Shown here: positions 56,250 to 64,000 of the stretch, piece after piece | Position numbering within the stretch: position 1 is the stretch's first letter | Layout of the letters: each line of letters starts with the position of its first letter | DNA from: Clostridium sp. AM58-1XD | GTDB taxonomy: Bacteria; Bacillota; Clostridia; Lachnospirales; Lachnospiraceae | Assembly: GCF_003464085.1 (NCBI RefSeq) | Contig: NZ_QSDR01000008.1 | Location: 62,001-126,000 of the forward strand | Direction of reading: 5' to 3' | Length of the DNA stretch: 64,000 bases | Translations under genes and position numbers: made by a program | The notes under the pieces: model-generated | What the model was told of the DNA's origin: nothing | What the model saw: only the letters and a program-made list of their open reading frames with translations | Databases searched by the model: none

Positions 56250-57581
56250 ATGAAAAAACCAACAAGATTATTGGCTGTATTATCCGCTGCGGCAGTGATG
56301 TCAGTAGTAGCCCCTGCATTCAGCATGAATGCGATTGATACTGTATTTGCCGCAGGCGCCGGCTGGGTGGAAGAAGACGGAGAATGGCGTTACTCTGACG
56401 GTGACGGTTATTACCTTTCTGACTCATGGAAAAAGCGCGGCGAAGACTGGTACTATTTAGATTCCGACGGCAACATTACAAAAGAAGAACAGGTAGATGA
56501 GTACTATGTGGACGGAACAGGCAAGAGAGTTTACGACACATGGGTTTCTGAAGATAATGAAGACAGCTGGGGCGACGATGACGCTCCGGAAACTTACTGG
56601 TATTACTATGGAAGCAACGGAAAACGTGTTGTTTCCAAATGGCAGTCCATTAACGACAAGTGGTACTACTTCAACGATGACGGTCACATGATGACAGGAA
56701 AGGTTGAGATTGACGGTTTCACCTACTATCTTGGTGAAGACGGCGACGGTGCCAGAAAAACAGGCTGGATTCAGCTTGAAGAAACAGACGAAAACTCAGA
56801 TGAAGAGTTCGCCTGGTTCTACTTTGAAAACAGCGGAAAAATGGTGGACAACTATGTAGATAAAAAGATCAACGGTGATTACTACACCTTTATTAATGGC
56901 CGCTTACAGAAGGGCTGGGTACAGGTAGAGAAGCCAACTGCTACGGAATCCGAGGCCGCTCATTCAATGGCTGGATATCAGTACTATGAAGAAGAAGGCG
57001 GAAAACGCGCCAACGGCTGGTATGAGATTAACGGAGTAGACGGCATCAGCGATGAGGATGAGGTTTACAAGTTCTACTTCAAGAATGGTAAGCCATTCTA
57101 TGCAGAAAAAGGTGTGCAGGTATTTTCCGTTGATTCTAGAAAATATGGTTTTAACGAGAAAGGGGAAATGCAGACCGACCTTCAGGTTGTAACTTTAGAC
57201 GATGGTACAACAGCAAATTACTACTTCGGAGAAGACGGTGTCATGAGAACCGGAAAACAGACAATTTACGATGAAGATTTAGGAGACAACCAGGTTTGGT
57301 TCTTCTATACAGATGGTACAAGAAAAGGACAGGGATATAACGGTATCCGCGACAATACTCTTTATATCAACGGGCTTCGTCAGGATGCAGATTCCGACTT
57401 ACGTCTTGCCCCTGTAGAATTTGAAGGAAAGCGTTATCTCGTAAACGTTTCCGGTACGATCCAGAAGTCTTCCTCTTCCTCCAAATCCAGCGTTAAGCCT
57501 GAACTTGGCAATGGATTTAAGGATTACAAGGATGCAAACGGTGTTGTCTGGACAGTCGACACAAACGGTACCATTCAGTAA
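56250..57581 (+). CDS. Secreted cell-wall-binding repeat protein
   Basis: 443 aa from ATG 56250, 7 bases after AAGGAGAG; the frame upstream lacks a site. Signal peptide MKKPTRLLAVLSAAAVMSVV, cleavage near VFA. Then aromatic repeats (GWVEEDGEWRYSDGDGYYLS; WQSINDKWYYFNDDGHMMTG; GWIQLEETDENSDEEFAWFY) along the whole length, with a Ser/Lys linker and a last repeat at the C-terminus. No enzyme domain. Close in design to the protein at 20419-21810. Confidence 0.88.
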   Translation: MKKPTRLLAVLSAAAVMSVVAPAFSMNAIDTVFAAGAGWVEEDGEWRYSDGDGYYLSDSWKKRGEDWYYLDSDGNITKEEQVDEYYVDGTGKRVYDTWVSEDNEDSWGDDDAPETYWYYYGSNGKRVVSKWQSINDKWYYFNDDGHMMTGKVEIDGFTYYLGEDGDGARKTGWIQLEETDENSDEEFAWFYFENSGKMVDNYVDKKINGDYYTFINGRLQKGWVQVEKPTATESEAAHSMAGYQYYEEEGGKRANGWYEINGVDGISDEDEVYKFYFKNGKPFYAEKGVQVFSVDSRKYGFNEKGEMQTDLQVVTLDDGTTANYYFGEDGVMRTGKQTIYDEDLGDNQVWFFYTDGTRKGQGYNGIRDNTLYINGLRQDADSDLRLAPVEFEGKRYLVNVSGTIQKSSSSSKSSVKPELGNGFKDYKDANGVVWTVDTNGTIQ

Positions 57582-57633
57582 TAGACAGAAGATAACCCAT
57601 TTTTCATCCGTTCACTTAATTTTTACTAATGCC

Positions 57634-57706
57634 GAAAAAATAAAAGAAAGACCCTTGCAGGAAAGGCTTTGCCAGAGCCTCCTGCAGGGGTCTTTCTTTT
57701 ATTTCG
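57634..57706. terminator. Bidirectional terminator between cell-wall gene and cca
   Basis: Arms of about 24 bases (AATAAAAGAAAGACCC... and ...GGGTCTTTCTTTTATT) with CTTGCAGG/CCTGCAGG and an inner AGGCTTTGCC loop. The right arm contains the stop codon of cca (57699-57701). Confidence 0.9.
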
Positions 57707-59042
57707 GTGATTTCATTTGCTCTTCTTTTTCAATCAGCATATCCTGCAGCTGCGGTAAATGAGCCATCAGATAGTCTTTCGTATTATGTTCCGGACAAAC
57801 CAGGACATCGGCCAAAAGGCTTTCGAGTACCATACCGATGGTTTTTCCCGGCTGAATTCCTGCTTCAATCAGGTCTTTTCCTGTTATGGCAAGATCTTTT
57901 AGATACAGGCAGTGGCCTGCCTCCCTGACCGCATTCTTCATCTCTTCTATGGCATTAAGCGCCGTCAGATATGAGTTTCTCTGTTCCGGACCGGACCGAT
58001 CTGAAGAGTTCTCCGCCTGACTTCCTCCCGGTACATGTCTGTCTGACCGGATGGCATAGCGTTTTAAGGACAGCAGATCATCAAAAAGCCCGCCGTCCAT
58101 TTTGCTCATCACCGAGCGGACTGCCGTCATTTGCGGCTCAACTGGAATATAACACCATTTCACCAGCGTGCGCACTCTTGATATCGTGTCATTGTCCATT
58201 TTGAGGTCCCGCAGCACTTTCTCCGCTCCTGCTTCACCGGAAAATCTGAGGAAACATGCCCAGCGCAGATATTTCCTGGAATCGGGAAGTTCTGAGGAGC
58301 AAAACCAGCCCTCTTCCCCTCTTTTACCTATGTCATTCTCCACCTGCGCAAACCGCTCCGATATATACGGCCCGATCCCTCTTTCAAAAACCGACCGGAT
58401 TCTGTCAGGATGATCGGACACAAGCAATTTCGTCAGTTCCGTCTGTATCCGCTCTTTGCTCACTTTTTCCATATTCGGAGCAATTTTTTTAATCGCTTCA
58501 AATGTAGCTGCCTCAATCTCAAAATCCAGCTGGGCGGAAAATCGGATTGCACGCAGAATACGCAGGGCATCTTCCGTAAATCGTTCTTCCGGACTGCCAA
58601 CACAACGGATTATCCTTTTTTTCAAATCGTCTGTACCGCCGAATTCATCCACAATCCCGCTCTCATTGCTGTAAGCCATGGCATTGATTGTAAAATCACG
58701 GCGTTTCAGATCCTCCGTCAGGCTGGAGGTGTAAGAAACCGCCTTGGGGTGGCGTCCGTCTTCATACTCTCCGTCTACCCTGTATGTGGTCACTTCATAT
58801 CCCGTACGATTGTCCATGACCGTAACCGTTCCGTGCTGGATGCCCGTATCAATTGTTCTGGGAAATATACGTTTCACTTCCTCCGGACGGGCGGAAGTTG
58901 TAATATCCCAGTCTTCCGGGCTTCTGCCAAGCAGTGTGTCACGCACACAGCCTCCTACCGCATATCCTTCAAAACCATTTTCCTTCAGTTTGTTTATAAT
59001 CCTGTCAACCGCAGGCGGTATTTCTATTTTCATCCCTGCCAC
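57699..59042 (-). CDS. cca: CCA tRNA nucleotidyltransferase
   Basis: 447 aa. Adds or repairs the 3' CCA of tRNAs. Class II signature GGCVRD at 30-35, metal-binding DWD (44-46, SPEDWDITTSA), KRRDFTINAMAY and EDALRILRAIRFSAQ. A long C-terminal region follows, without a clear HD motif. GTG start at 59042 stands 5 bases after GAGGG; an ATG three codons later is the alternative. Confidence 0.93.
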   Translation of the reverse strand: MAGMKIEIPPAVDRIINKLKENGFEGYAVGGCVRDTLLGRSPEDWDITTSARPEEVKRIFPRTIDTGIQHGTVTVMDNRTGYEVTTYRVDGEYEDGRHPKAVSYTSSLTEDLKRRDFTINAMAYSNESGIVDEFGGTDDLKKRIIRCVGSPEERFTEDALRILRAIRFSAQLDFEIEAATFEAIKKIAPNMEKVSKERIQTELTKLLVSDHPDRIRSVFERGIGPYISERFAQVENDIGKRGEEGWFCSSELPDSRKYLRWACFLRFSGEAGAEKVLRDLKMDNDTISRVRTLVKWCYIPVEPQMTAVRSVMSKMDGGLFDDLLSLKRYAIRSDRHVPGGSQAENSSDRSGPEQRNSYLTALNAIEEMKNAVREAGHCLYLKDLAITGKDLIEAGIQPGKTIGMVLESLLADVLVCPEHNTKDYLMAHLPQLQDMLIEKEEQMKSPK

Positions 59043-59135
59043 TTCCGCCCTCTTTCATGAACATCACATTTTATTATGTTTTCGGACGGCGATGTCTTTT
59101 GTGTCGTTTTTCGCACCGTCCCAAACTGCTGTTTC

Positions 59136-60569
59136 TTAATATGCTCTGCCCCAGTATACCATCTTTACAGCCGGTTTGCCGCAGCAGATACAATGATCGG
59201 AAATCGTTTCCTGTGCAAATGGCATACAGCGTGATGTGGCACCGGTTTCCTCTTTAATCTTGTCCTCGCATTCCTGGCAGCCGCACCACATTGCCTTTAC
59301 AAATCCTGGTTTTTCATTGATCGTTTTTACAAATTCATCCCATTCAGCCGCTGTATACGTATGCGCTTCTCTGTGCGCACGTGCTCTTTCCAGCATGTCG
59401 CCGTGGATCGTATCCAGGAGCTCTCCTACTTTCTCTGTCAGCTCATCCAGAGATACCGTAATCTTTTCATGCGTATCACGTCTTACGAGAATTGCCTGAT
59501 TCGCTTCAATGTCCTTCGGTCCGATCTCCACGCGCACCGGAATGCCGCGCATCTCGGATTCGCTGAACTTCCATCCTGGGCTCTTATCGGAATCATCCAC
59601 TTTTACGCGGTATCCTGACAGCAAGTCTTTCAGTTCATATGCCTTGTCCAGAACGCCTTCCTTGCGCTGCTGAATCGGAACGATCATCACCTGAACAGGA
59701 GCAATTCTAGGCGGTAGCACAAGTCCGTTGTCGTCGCCGTGCACCATGATGATCGCACCGATCAGACGTGTAGTCATCCCCCAGGATGTCTGATGAACAT
59801 ACTGCAATTTATTTTCCTTATCCGCGTACTGGATTCCGAATGCCTTTGCGAATCCGTCCCCGAAGTTATGGCTCGTTCCAGACTGAAGCGCCTTTCCGTC
59901 ATGCATAAGAGCTTCGATCGTATAGGTTGCTTCTGCACCGGCAAATTTTTCTTTATCTGTCTTGCGTCCGCGGATTACAGGCATAGCCAGCACTTCCTCA
60001 CAGAAATCAGCATACAGGTTCAGCATCTGGATCGTTCTCTCTTCTGCCTCTTCTGCAGTTGCGTGAGCCGTATGGCCTTCCTGCCATAAGAACTCCCTGG
60101 AGCGCAGGAACGGTCTCGTGGTCTTTTCCCAACGGACAACGGAACACCACTGGTTATAAAGCTTCGGCAGATCTCTGTGGGACTGGATATCTCTTGCGTA
60201 GAAATCGCAGAACAGGGTCTCAGAAGTCGGTCTTACGCAAAGCCGTTCCTGAAGCGGTTCCAGCCCCCCATGGGTAACCCATGCCACCTCCGGTGCAAAT
60301 CCTTCCACATGATCCTTTTCTTTTTCCAGCAGGCTCTCCGGAATAAACATGGGCATGTACACATTCTGTACGCCTGTTTCTTTGAACCTTCTGTCCAGCT
60401 CTTTCTGGATGTTCTCCCAGATTGCATATCCGTCCGGCTTAATCACCATACATCCCTTAACGCTGGAATAATCAATTAATTCTGCTTTTTTCACCACATC
60501 CGTGTACCACTGGGCAAAGTCTACATCCATCGACGTAATCGCTTCCACCAGCTTCTTATCGTTTGCCAT
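59136..60569 (-). CDS. proS: Prolyl-tRNA synthetase, type 3 (short, without editing insert)
   Basis: 477 aa class II synthetase. Motif 2 region [16 protein letters not shown]; proline/tRNA site [15 protein letters not shown]-terminal zinc-type cysteines in [12 protein letters not shown] and [10 protein letters not shown]; ends VYWGRAY, the conserved C-terminus of the archaeal/eukaryotic-like form. There is no INS editing domain. Controlled by the proline T-box at 60638-60892. Confidence 0.96.
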   Translation of the reverse strand: MANDKKLVEAITSMDVDFAQWYTDVVKKAELIDYSSVKGCMVIKPDGYAIWENIQKELDRRFKETGVQNVYMPMFIPESLLEKEKDHVEGFAPEVAWVTHGGLEPLQERLCVRPTSETLFCDFYARDIQSHRDLPKLYNQWCSVVRWEKTTRPFLRSREFLWQEGHTAHATAEEAEERTIQMLNLYADFCEEVLAMPVIRGRKTDKEKFAGAEATYTIEALMHDGKALQSGTSHNFGDGFAKAFGIQYADKENKLQYVHQTSWGMTTRLIGAIIMVHGDDNGLVLPPRIAPVQVMIVPIQQRKEGVLDKAYELKDLLSGYRVKVDDSDKSPGWKFSESEMRGIPVRVEIGPKDIEANQAILVRRDTHEKITVSLDELTEKVGELLDTIHGDMLERARAHREAHTYTAAEWDEFVKTINEKPGFVKAMWCGCQECEDKIKEETGATSRCMPFAQETISDHCICCGKPAVKMVYWGRAY

Positions 60570-60637
60570 TTTTTCTTCCTCCTTATTTTATATGGGGTCT
60601 TATTTCATACTGCAGATCAGGTGCTATGCCTGAAAAC

Positions 60638-60892
60638 AAAAAAAGAGCGGTTCCGTCCCATACAAGGGACCGAATCGCTCGGCGGTACCACCCAAGTTAG
60701 CTGCCTGCTCATATGCATCAGCTCTCTTTTCCTCCCTTAACGCGGAAAAACGCCATATTTTCATATGGGACTCTGAGGCAGGTTCAGTATTCATGGACCT
60801 GGAAGCTTCTCACCAGCCGCTTCCTCTCTGGAAAGGTATCAATACCTACTAGCCCTCTTCTTTGTCACTTTATCATTATAATTGACTCATGT
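60638..60892 (-). promoter_or_regulatory. T-box leader (proline) of proS
   Basis: Minus strand. The T-box sequence GGGTGGTACCGCCG at about 60679-60692 is followed by the terminator GAGCGATTCGGTCCC...GGGACGGAACCGCTC (60645-60680) and seven T. The Stem I side has AGAGAGGAAGCGGCTGG and GGTGAGAAGCTTCC. In CTGAACCTGCC the triplet CCU after GAA is the likely specifier (Pro). Uncharged proline tRNA would pair with UGG/NCCA and prevent termination. Confidence 0.9.
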
Positions 60893-60898
60893 AGGTTG

Positions 60899-60927
60899 AT
60901 TCTACGCCATTTTCCAGGAGTTGTCAA
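60899..60927 (-). promoter_or_regulatory. Promoter of the T-box-proS transcript
   Basis: Minus strand: TTGACA (60927-60922), 17-base spacer, TAGAAT (60904-60899). Confidence 0.88.
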
Positions 60928-61027
60928 GACTGGAACAGGACGCTTCCCTATGAAATATATGGTTTCTGCCGCCCTGTTCATAAACATAGTTCCGAAATCG
61001 GTTTCTCCTCTACATTTCAATCAGATA

Positions 61028-62098
61028 TCACGGAACAGCTGTCTCATTTACCTTTACAGCTGCATTCTTGCTCTCCAAATTTAAATATAGTCGGGCTTCC
61101 GATTCCGCATATTCCCTGGCGCTCTTTTCCAGCTCCTGGTTATAGTAAGCGGCGTATCCATATGCATCCTTGTCCTTATAATTTTCCTTTTCACATTTCC
61201 ATGCTCTCATCACCTGGAAAAACCGGGCATTCTGTGCGGCCTCCGTCTCAAAATCGATCCCTTCCAAAATATAATCCTGGTAGCAGTGAAACCATTCATG
61301 AAGCACAGATGTTATGACCTGCCCAGCCTCCTCCTGCATACACGTCTCTGCATTTATAAATATCTGTTTCGTTCCGCTGTTCTGCTTTCCTTCCATGGTG
61401 TTCTCTAACCGGGCAGCTGTAACCGTCACACGCCCGATCCCATTATATGACGACTCTATATTGCAGACCAGCTGGATCAGACTGAGGCGTTCCTGAAGCG
61501 GTAAATTTTTCCACTGATCCTCCTGGAGTTTTTCCAGAAGGGACGCATACTGTCCTATATAATCCTCACGGCTGATTTCAATATCAGATGATGATTTTTC
61601 TTCGATCACACGATTGATTCTGCCGAACCATATCACGCAAAGCAAAACAAAAATAAGGCTGACAAATACAGCATAAAAGTTTGCTTTTATACCCAGCAGC
61701 CAGATTGTTCTGCCAGACGCATGTTCTTTCTTAACTGTTATAATCCAAAAAACCAATGACCCGATCAGATATAAGGCAGCCATAAGCAGGATCAGATACC
61801 GCTGGCGTTTCCATATCCCTGGCAGTACCAGCAGCATACAGGGAAGACCTGCGGCCGCTACGGCTTCTGCCGGCGCAGGTTTAAGCCCGTCATTCCACAG
61901 ATACGCTATAAATGCAGGCATCTGCAGAAACATGAAAAGCGCAATAACTCTGGAATCACTCAGAATATTTTCCCCGATGTATGTATTCTGCAGCACAAAC
62001 CTGTGCAGTAAAAACTGGCTCCAAATCAGTGCTGCTACATAGATTGCAACAGTTATGAACATATCTTCCATTTGATCTTTTGTATAATTTTTCTGCAT
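61028..62098 (-). CDS. Membrane protein with HExxH metallopeptidase motif
   Basis: 356 aa. Five or six membrane segments fill residues about 12-160 (VAIYVAALIWSQFLLHRFVL; YLILLMAALYLIGSLVFWII; AVFVSLIFVLLCVIWFG). The soluble C-terminal half carries H267-E268-x2-H271 in VLHEWFHCYQDY and, about 50 residues later, EKSAREYAESEA, where a Glu could be the third zinc ligand. This suggests a membrane-anchored zinc protease of unknown target; I do not recognise the family. The ribosome site is weak. A strong GGGGGG lies too far upstream. Confidence 0.7.
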   Translation of the reverse strand: MQKNYTKDQMEDMFITVAIYVAALIWSQFLLHRFVLQNTYIGENILSDSRVIALFMFLQMPAFIAYLWNDGLKPAPAEAVAAAGLPCMLLVLPGIWKRQRYLILLMAALYLIGSLVFWIITVKKEHASGRTIWLLGIKANFYAVFVSLIFVLLCVIWFGRINRVIEEKSSSDIEISREDYIGQYASLLEKLQEDQWKNLPLQERLSLIQLVCNIESSYNGIGRVTVTAARLENTMEGKQNSGTKQIFINAETCMQEEAGQVITSVLHEWFHCYQDYILEGIDFETEAAQNARFFQVMRAWKCEKENYKDKDAYGYAAYYNQELEKSAREYAESEARLYLNLESKNAAVKVNETAVP

Positions 62099-62260
62099 CT
62101 CTATACGAATTCTACTGCCCCCCTTTTTATAGAAGAGGCTGCCGCCCCTTCCATAAATAAATTAGCATATTCTGCTATCATATGTCAATCCGTAGTTATC
62201 GTTACAGGTAATTATATTTTATCTTTCATTGTCTATACTGCTTAATATGGAGGATATTAT

Positions 62261-62596
62261 ATGATTCTTAAGATTGCCGACCGTATTAAAGAACTACGGG
62301 AACAAAATAATTTAACCCAGTCGGAGCTGGCTCGGAAACTCCAGCTGTCCCGTACCAGCATTAATGCCTGGGAGATGGGCACTTCGATTCCGACTACTGA
62401 AAAAATTCCGGATATTTGCCTGATTCTTCATACGACATCCGATTATCTGCTCGGCATTCAGTCTGATGATGTGATTCCCATTCATCCCTACACACATGAA
62501 GAAAAAGAAATTCTATTCCGCCTGACCGGATATTTTGATGAAATGCATGAATATTATGGCCGGACGGCCGCTTATCAGCAGCAGAAGAAAAAATAG
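62261..62596 (+). CDS. XRE-family transcriptional regulator
   Basis: 111 aa. The HTH of Cro/C1 type fills 5-60 (ADRIKELREQNNLTQSELAR, LQLSRTSINAWEMG, TSDYLLG). A short helical tail follows (EKEILFRLTGYFDEMHEYYG). ATG after GGAGGATAT. It is divergent from the HExxH membrane protein gene and could control it. Confidence 0.88.
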   Translation: MILKIADRIKELREQNNLTQSELARKLQLSRTSINAWEMGTSIPTTEKIPDICLILHTTSDYLLGIQSDDVIPIHPYTHEEKEILFRLTGYFDEMHEYYGRTAAYQQQKKK

Positions 62597-62638
62597 CACT
62601 GTGATGGCCGGCTGATTGTTCCGTCATTCATGTATTAT

Positions 62639-62756
62639 AAAAGAGTGCAGCAAAAATAAAATCATAGCCTTTAATACCAGATGGGGACCTGGCAACTGCC
62701 TGGCACGAAATCCGGCATTGAAGACATGTATGATTTTATTTTTGCAGCACTCTTTT
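62639..62756. repeat. Inverted-repeat element, copy 2 (28-bp arms)
   Basis: Arms 62639-62666 and 62729-62756 match in 27 of 28 bases (AAAAGAGTGCAGCAAAAATA... / ...TATTTTTGCAGCACTCTTTT), with a 62-base centre holding CAACTGCC and CTGGCA pairings. It lies between convergent genes and can end transcripts both ways. It shares GAGTGCTGCAAAAA with the element at 20286-20400. Confidence 0.88.
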
Positions 62757-62951
62757 TTGAATGATCGTTTTCCTAACTGTGCTCTCCCGGCAGCCGATAC
62801 TAAATTTCCCCCGCTTTTTTTGCATTTCATCCTCTGCACCAGCTCTCTGGAAGCCGAATACGGTAATACCTACGTCACAAACGTTTCCTGTCTCCACCTT
62901 TACATACCGGCCCTCTGTTCTCCGGCTGTTTTGTTGAGACAGCGCTGCGGT

Positions 62952-63227
62952 TCAACAATTTTTTGCAAAATCCAGCAAATCCTGGCTGATCTCCTGTACC
63001 AGAATAACAGCCTCTACCTCCGGCACCTTTTCCCTTATCCGTTCTCCGATCAGTTCCTCTGCAGTCAGCCGTGCCGACGGGCAGCCGGAACATTGCCCTA
63101 AAAGCCGAATATTTAATCTGCGTTTTTCAAAGGATATCACTCTGACGTCTCCTCCATGAGCCTTCAGCGCCGGCCTTATATCATTTTCCAGAACTCTCTC
63201 AATCACTTCTTCTATTTTTTCCGCCAT
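62952..63227 (-). CDS. NifU C-terminal-domain Fe-S scaffold protein
   Basis: 91 aa from ATG 63227 (MAEKIEEVIERVLENDIRPA), about 10 bases after AAGGAGAG; a frame upstream contains that site. The Nfu signature is complete: LKAHGGDVRVI and the cluster-binding LGQCSGCPSARLT (C-x2-C). It carries or transfers a 4Fe-4S cluster. The neighbouring abfD product needs such a cluster, but the two genes are divergent and a direct link is a guess. Confidence 0.92.
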   Translation of the reverse strand: MAEKIEEVIERVLENDIRPALKAHGGDVRVISFEKRRLNIRLLGQCSGCPSARLTAEELIGERIREKVPEVEAVILVQEISQDLLDFAKNC

Positions 63228-63262
63228 TCTTCGAAACTCTCCTTCCATCGATTGTTTATCTG

Positions 63263-63290
63263 ATTATAAGTAGAGCAATCTTAGTGCCAA
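63263..63290 (-). promoter_or_regulatory. Promoter of the NifU-like gene
   Basis: Minus strand: TTGGCA (63290-63285), 16-base spacer, TATAAT (63268-63263), 36 bases before the ATG. Confidence 0.6.
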
Positions 63291-63330
63291 CCATTTCCCC
63301 ACGTGTTTTCCACCTTTTCTGCCTTGACCT

Positions 63331-63377
63331 GGTACATTTATGCACCGCTTTTCGGTCGTCCGGTACATTTATGCACC
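63331..63377 (+). promoter_or_regulatory. Pair of 16-bp direct repeats, probable activator sites
   Basis: GGTACATTTATGCACC occurs identically at 63331-63346 and 63362-63377, 31 bases apart (three helical turns). Each is an imperfect palindrome (GGTnCAT / ATGnACC). They lie 64-110 bases upstream of the sigma-54 promoter, where enhancer-binding activators bind. Confidence 0.75.
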
Positions 63378-63440
63378 AGACATCATGCCTTGCATAGATC
63401 TTTCCCCCGTTTTTCTCTGATTTTCCATCTCTTCAGCACC

Positions 63441-63456
63441 TGGCATGAAAGTTGCT
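63441..63456 (+). promoter_or_regulatory. Sigma-54 promoter of abfD
   Basis: TGGCATGAAAGTTGCT: GG and GC elements with the exact 10-base gap of -24/-12 promoters (consensus TGGCACGNNNNTTGCW), one mismatch. The start codon is 79 bases downstream. Confidence 0.85.
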
Positions 63457-63534
63457 TTTTATTTCGTTATAGGTGCTGATCGTAAAACACCGGATAGAAC
63501 AATTATATTCATATAAGGAAAGGAAGTAAAAAGT

Positions 63535-64000
63535 ATGGCTTTAATGACAGGCGAGCAGTATGTAGAAAGTATGAGAAACTTAAAACTCCAGGTGTATATG
63601 TTCGGAGAGAAGATTGAGAATCCTGTGGACAATCCGATTCTTCGTCCGTCTATGAATTCGGTAAAGGCGACGTATGACCTGGCACAGCTTCCGGAATATG
63701 AGGATCTGATGACTGTGAACTCTTCTATAACCGGGCAGAAAATCAACCGTTTTACCCACATTCACCAGAGTGCTGAGGATTTGGTAAAAAAAGTAAAAAT
63801 GCAGAGACTCTGCGGCCAGAAAACGGCTGCCTGCTTCCAGCGCTGCGTCGGTATGGATGCCTTTAATGCCGTTTACAGCACTACATATGAGACAGATGAG
63901 AAGTATGGAACGCAGTATCATGAGAACTTCAAAAAGTTTCTGCTGTATGTACAGGAAAATGACCTGACCGTAGATGGCGCCATGACGGATCCCAAGGGCG
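63535..64000 (+). CDS. abfD: 4-hydroxybutyryl-CoA dehydratase / vinylacetyl-CoA isomerase, 3' end outside window
   Basis: 155 codons are visible from ATG 63535, behind AAGGAAAGGAAG. MALMTGEQYVESMRNLKLQV and YMFGEKIENPVDNPILRPSM, then KVKMQRLCGQKTAACFQRCV and QENDLTVDGAMTDPKG, match the start of the clostridial FAD/4Fe-4S enzyme closely. Two of the cluster ligands, C100 and C104 (CFQRC), are present; the other His and Cys lie beyond the edge. It dehydrates 4-hydroxybutyryl-CoA to crotonyl-CoA in succinate or 4-aminobutyrate fermentation. Read through a sigma-54 promoter. Confidence 0.95.
   Translation, partial: MALMTGEQYVESMRNLKLQVYMFGEKIENPVDNPILRPSMNSVKATYDLAQLPEYEDLMTVNSSITGQKINRFTHIHQSAEDLVKKVKMQRLCGQKTAACFQRCVGMDAFNAVYSTTYETDEKYGTQYHENFKKFLLYVQENDLTVDGAMTDPKG

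Noticed and set aside
60638..60692. Terminator-like hairpin as the end of an upstream gene
   Set aside because: The conserved GGTGGTACCGC box next to it and its place before proS identify it as the T-box terminator.
62616..63101. 161-codon plus-strand frame across the inverted-repeat element and the NifU gene
   Set aside because: No ribosome site, it reads antisense through a clear nifU-like gene and through the repeat arms.

Overview
The window looks like a chromosome segment of a gut-type Lachnospiraceae (Clostridia, Bacillota). The signs are the complete S10-spc-alpha ribosomal cluster with the clostridial KOW-protein insertion between map and infA, a long L17, a SCIFF (six-cysteine) peptide with its radical SAM maturase next to secDF/tgt/yajC, choline-binding-type cell-wall repeat proteins, a short type-3 ProRS behind a T-box, and the start of a 4-hydroxybutyryl-CoA dehydratase gene. 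I identify about 70 genes and no rRNA, tRNA, CRISPR array, phage or transposase.

Layout. 1-2592 (minus): truncated PrpR_N-PAS regulator, a cell-wall-binding protein and a half-length PrpR_N-like protein. 2754-20082 (minus): the ribosomal cluster, transcribed from rpsJ to rplQ, with a consensus promoter in front of rpmJ and a weaker one in front of rpsJ. 20286-23800: repeat element, second cell-wall-binding protein, RlmI-type methyltransferase, HAD hydrolase. 23927-28659: LysR regulator divergent from a TRAP-TAXI transporter and an MBL-fold lactonase-like enzyme. 28844-34765: scfA-scfB-secDF-tgt-yajC, with a SCIFF-associated membrane protein divergent. 34773-42728: DUF1266 protein, CNNM/CBS membrane protein, lspA, S8 protease, divergent ClpX paralogue, HtrA. 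42819-55768: one long minus-strand surface-glycan operon running from a TPP enzyme, nucleotide-sugar-type reductase, C-methyltransferase and Zn alcohol dehydrogenase through three GT2 genes and a polyprenyl-phosphate sugar transferase to an LCP ligase. 56250-63227: third cell-wall-binding protein, cca, T-box-proS, HExxH membrane protein, XRE regulator, inverted-repeat element, NifU-like protein. 63331-64000: tandem 16-bp sites, a sigma-54 promoter and the 5' part of abfD.

The main non-gene signals are: a sigma-54 promoter with paired upstream sites before abfD; a hairpin shared by the rpsJ and rpmJ leaders; GC-rich repeat spacers inserted directly after stop codons of ribosomal genes; two members of a ~115-bp inverted-repeat family; and a 26-bp motif found at the same distance behind two terminators.

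Quality caveat: nine otherwise conserved genes (rplQ, infA, map, rplC, secDF, the DUF1266 gene, lcp, the alcohol dehydrogenase) or gene parts are interrupted by single-base indels. Eight cases are listed, mostly a lost base in a short homopolymer. Several of these genes are essential, so sequencing or assembly error is the likely cause; I annotate each as one gene and give the indel position.
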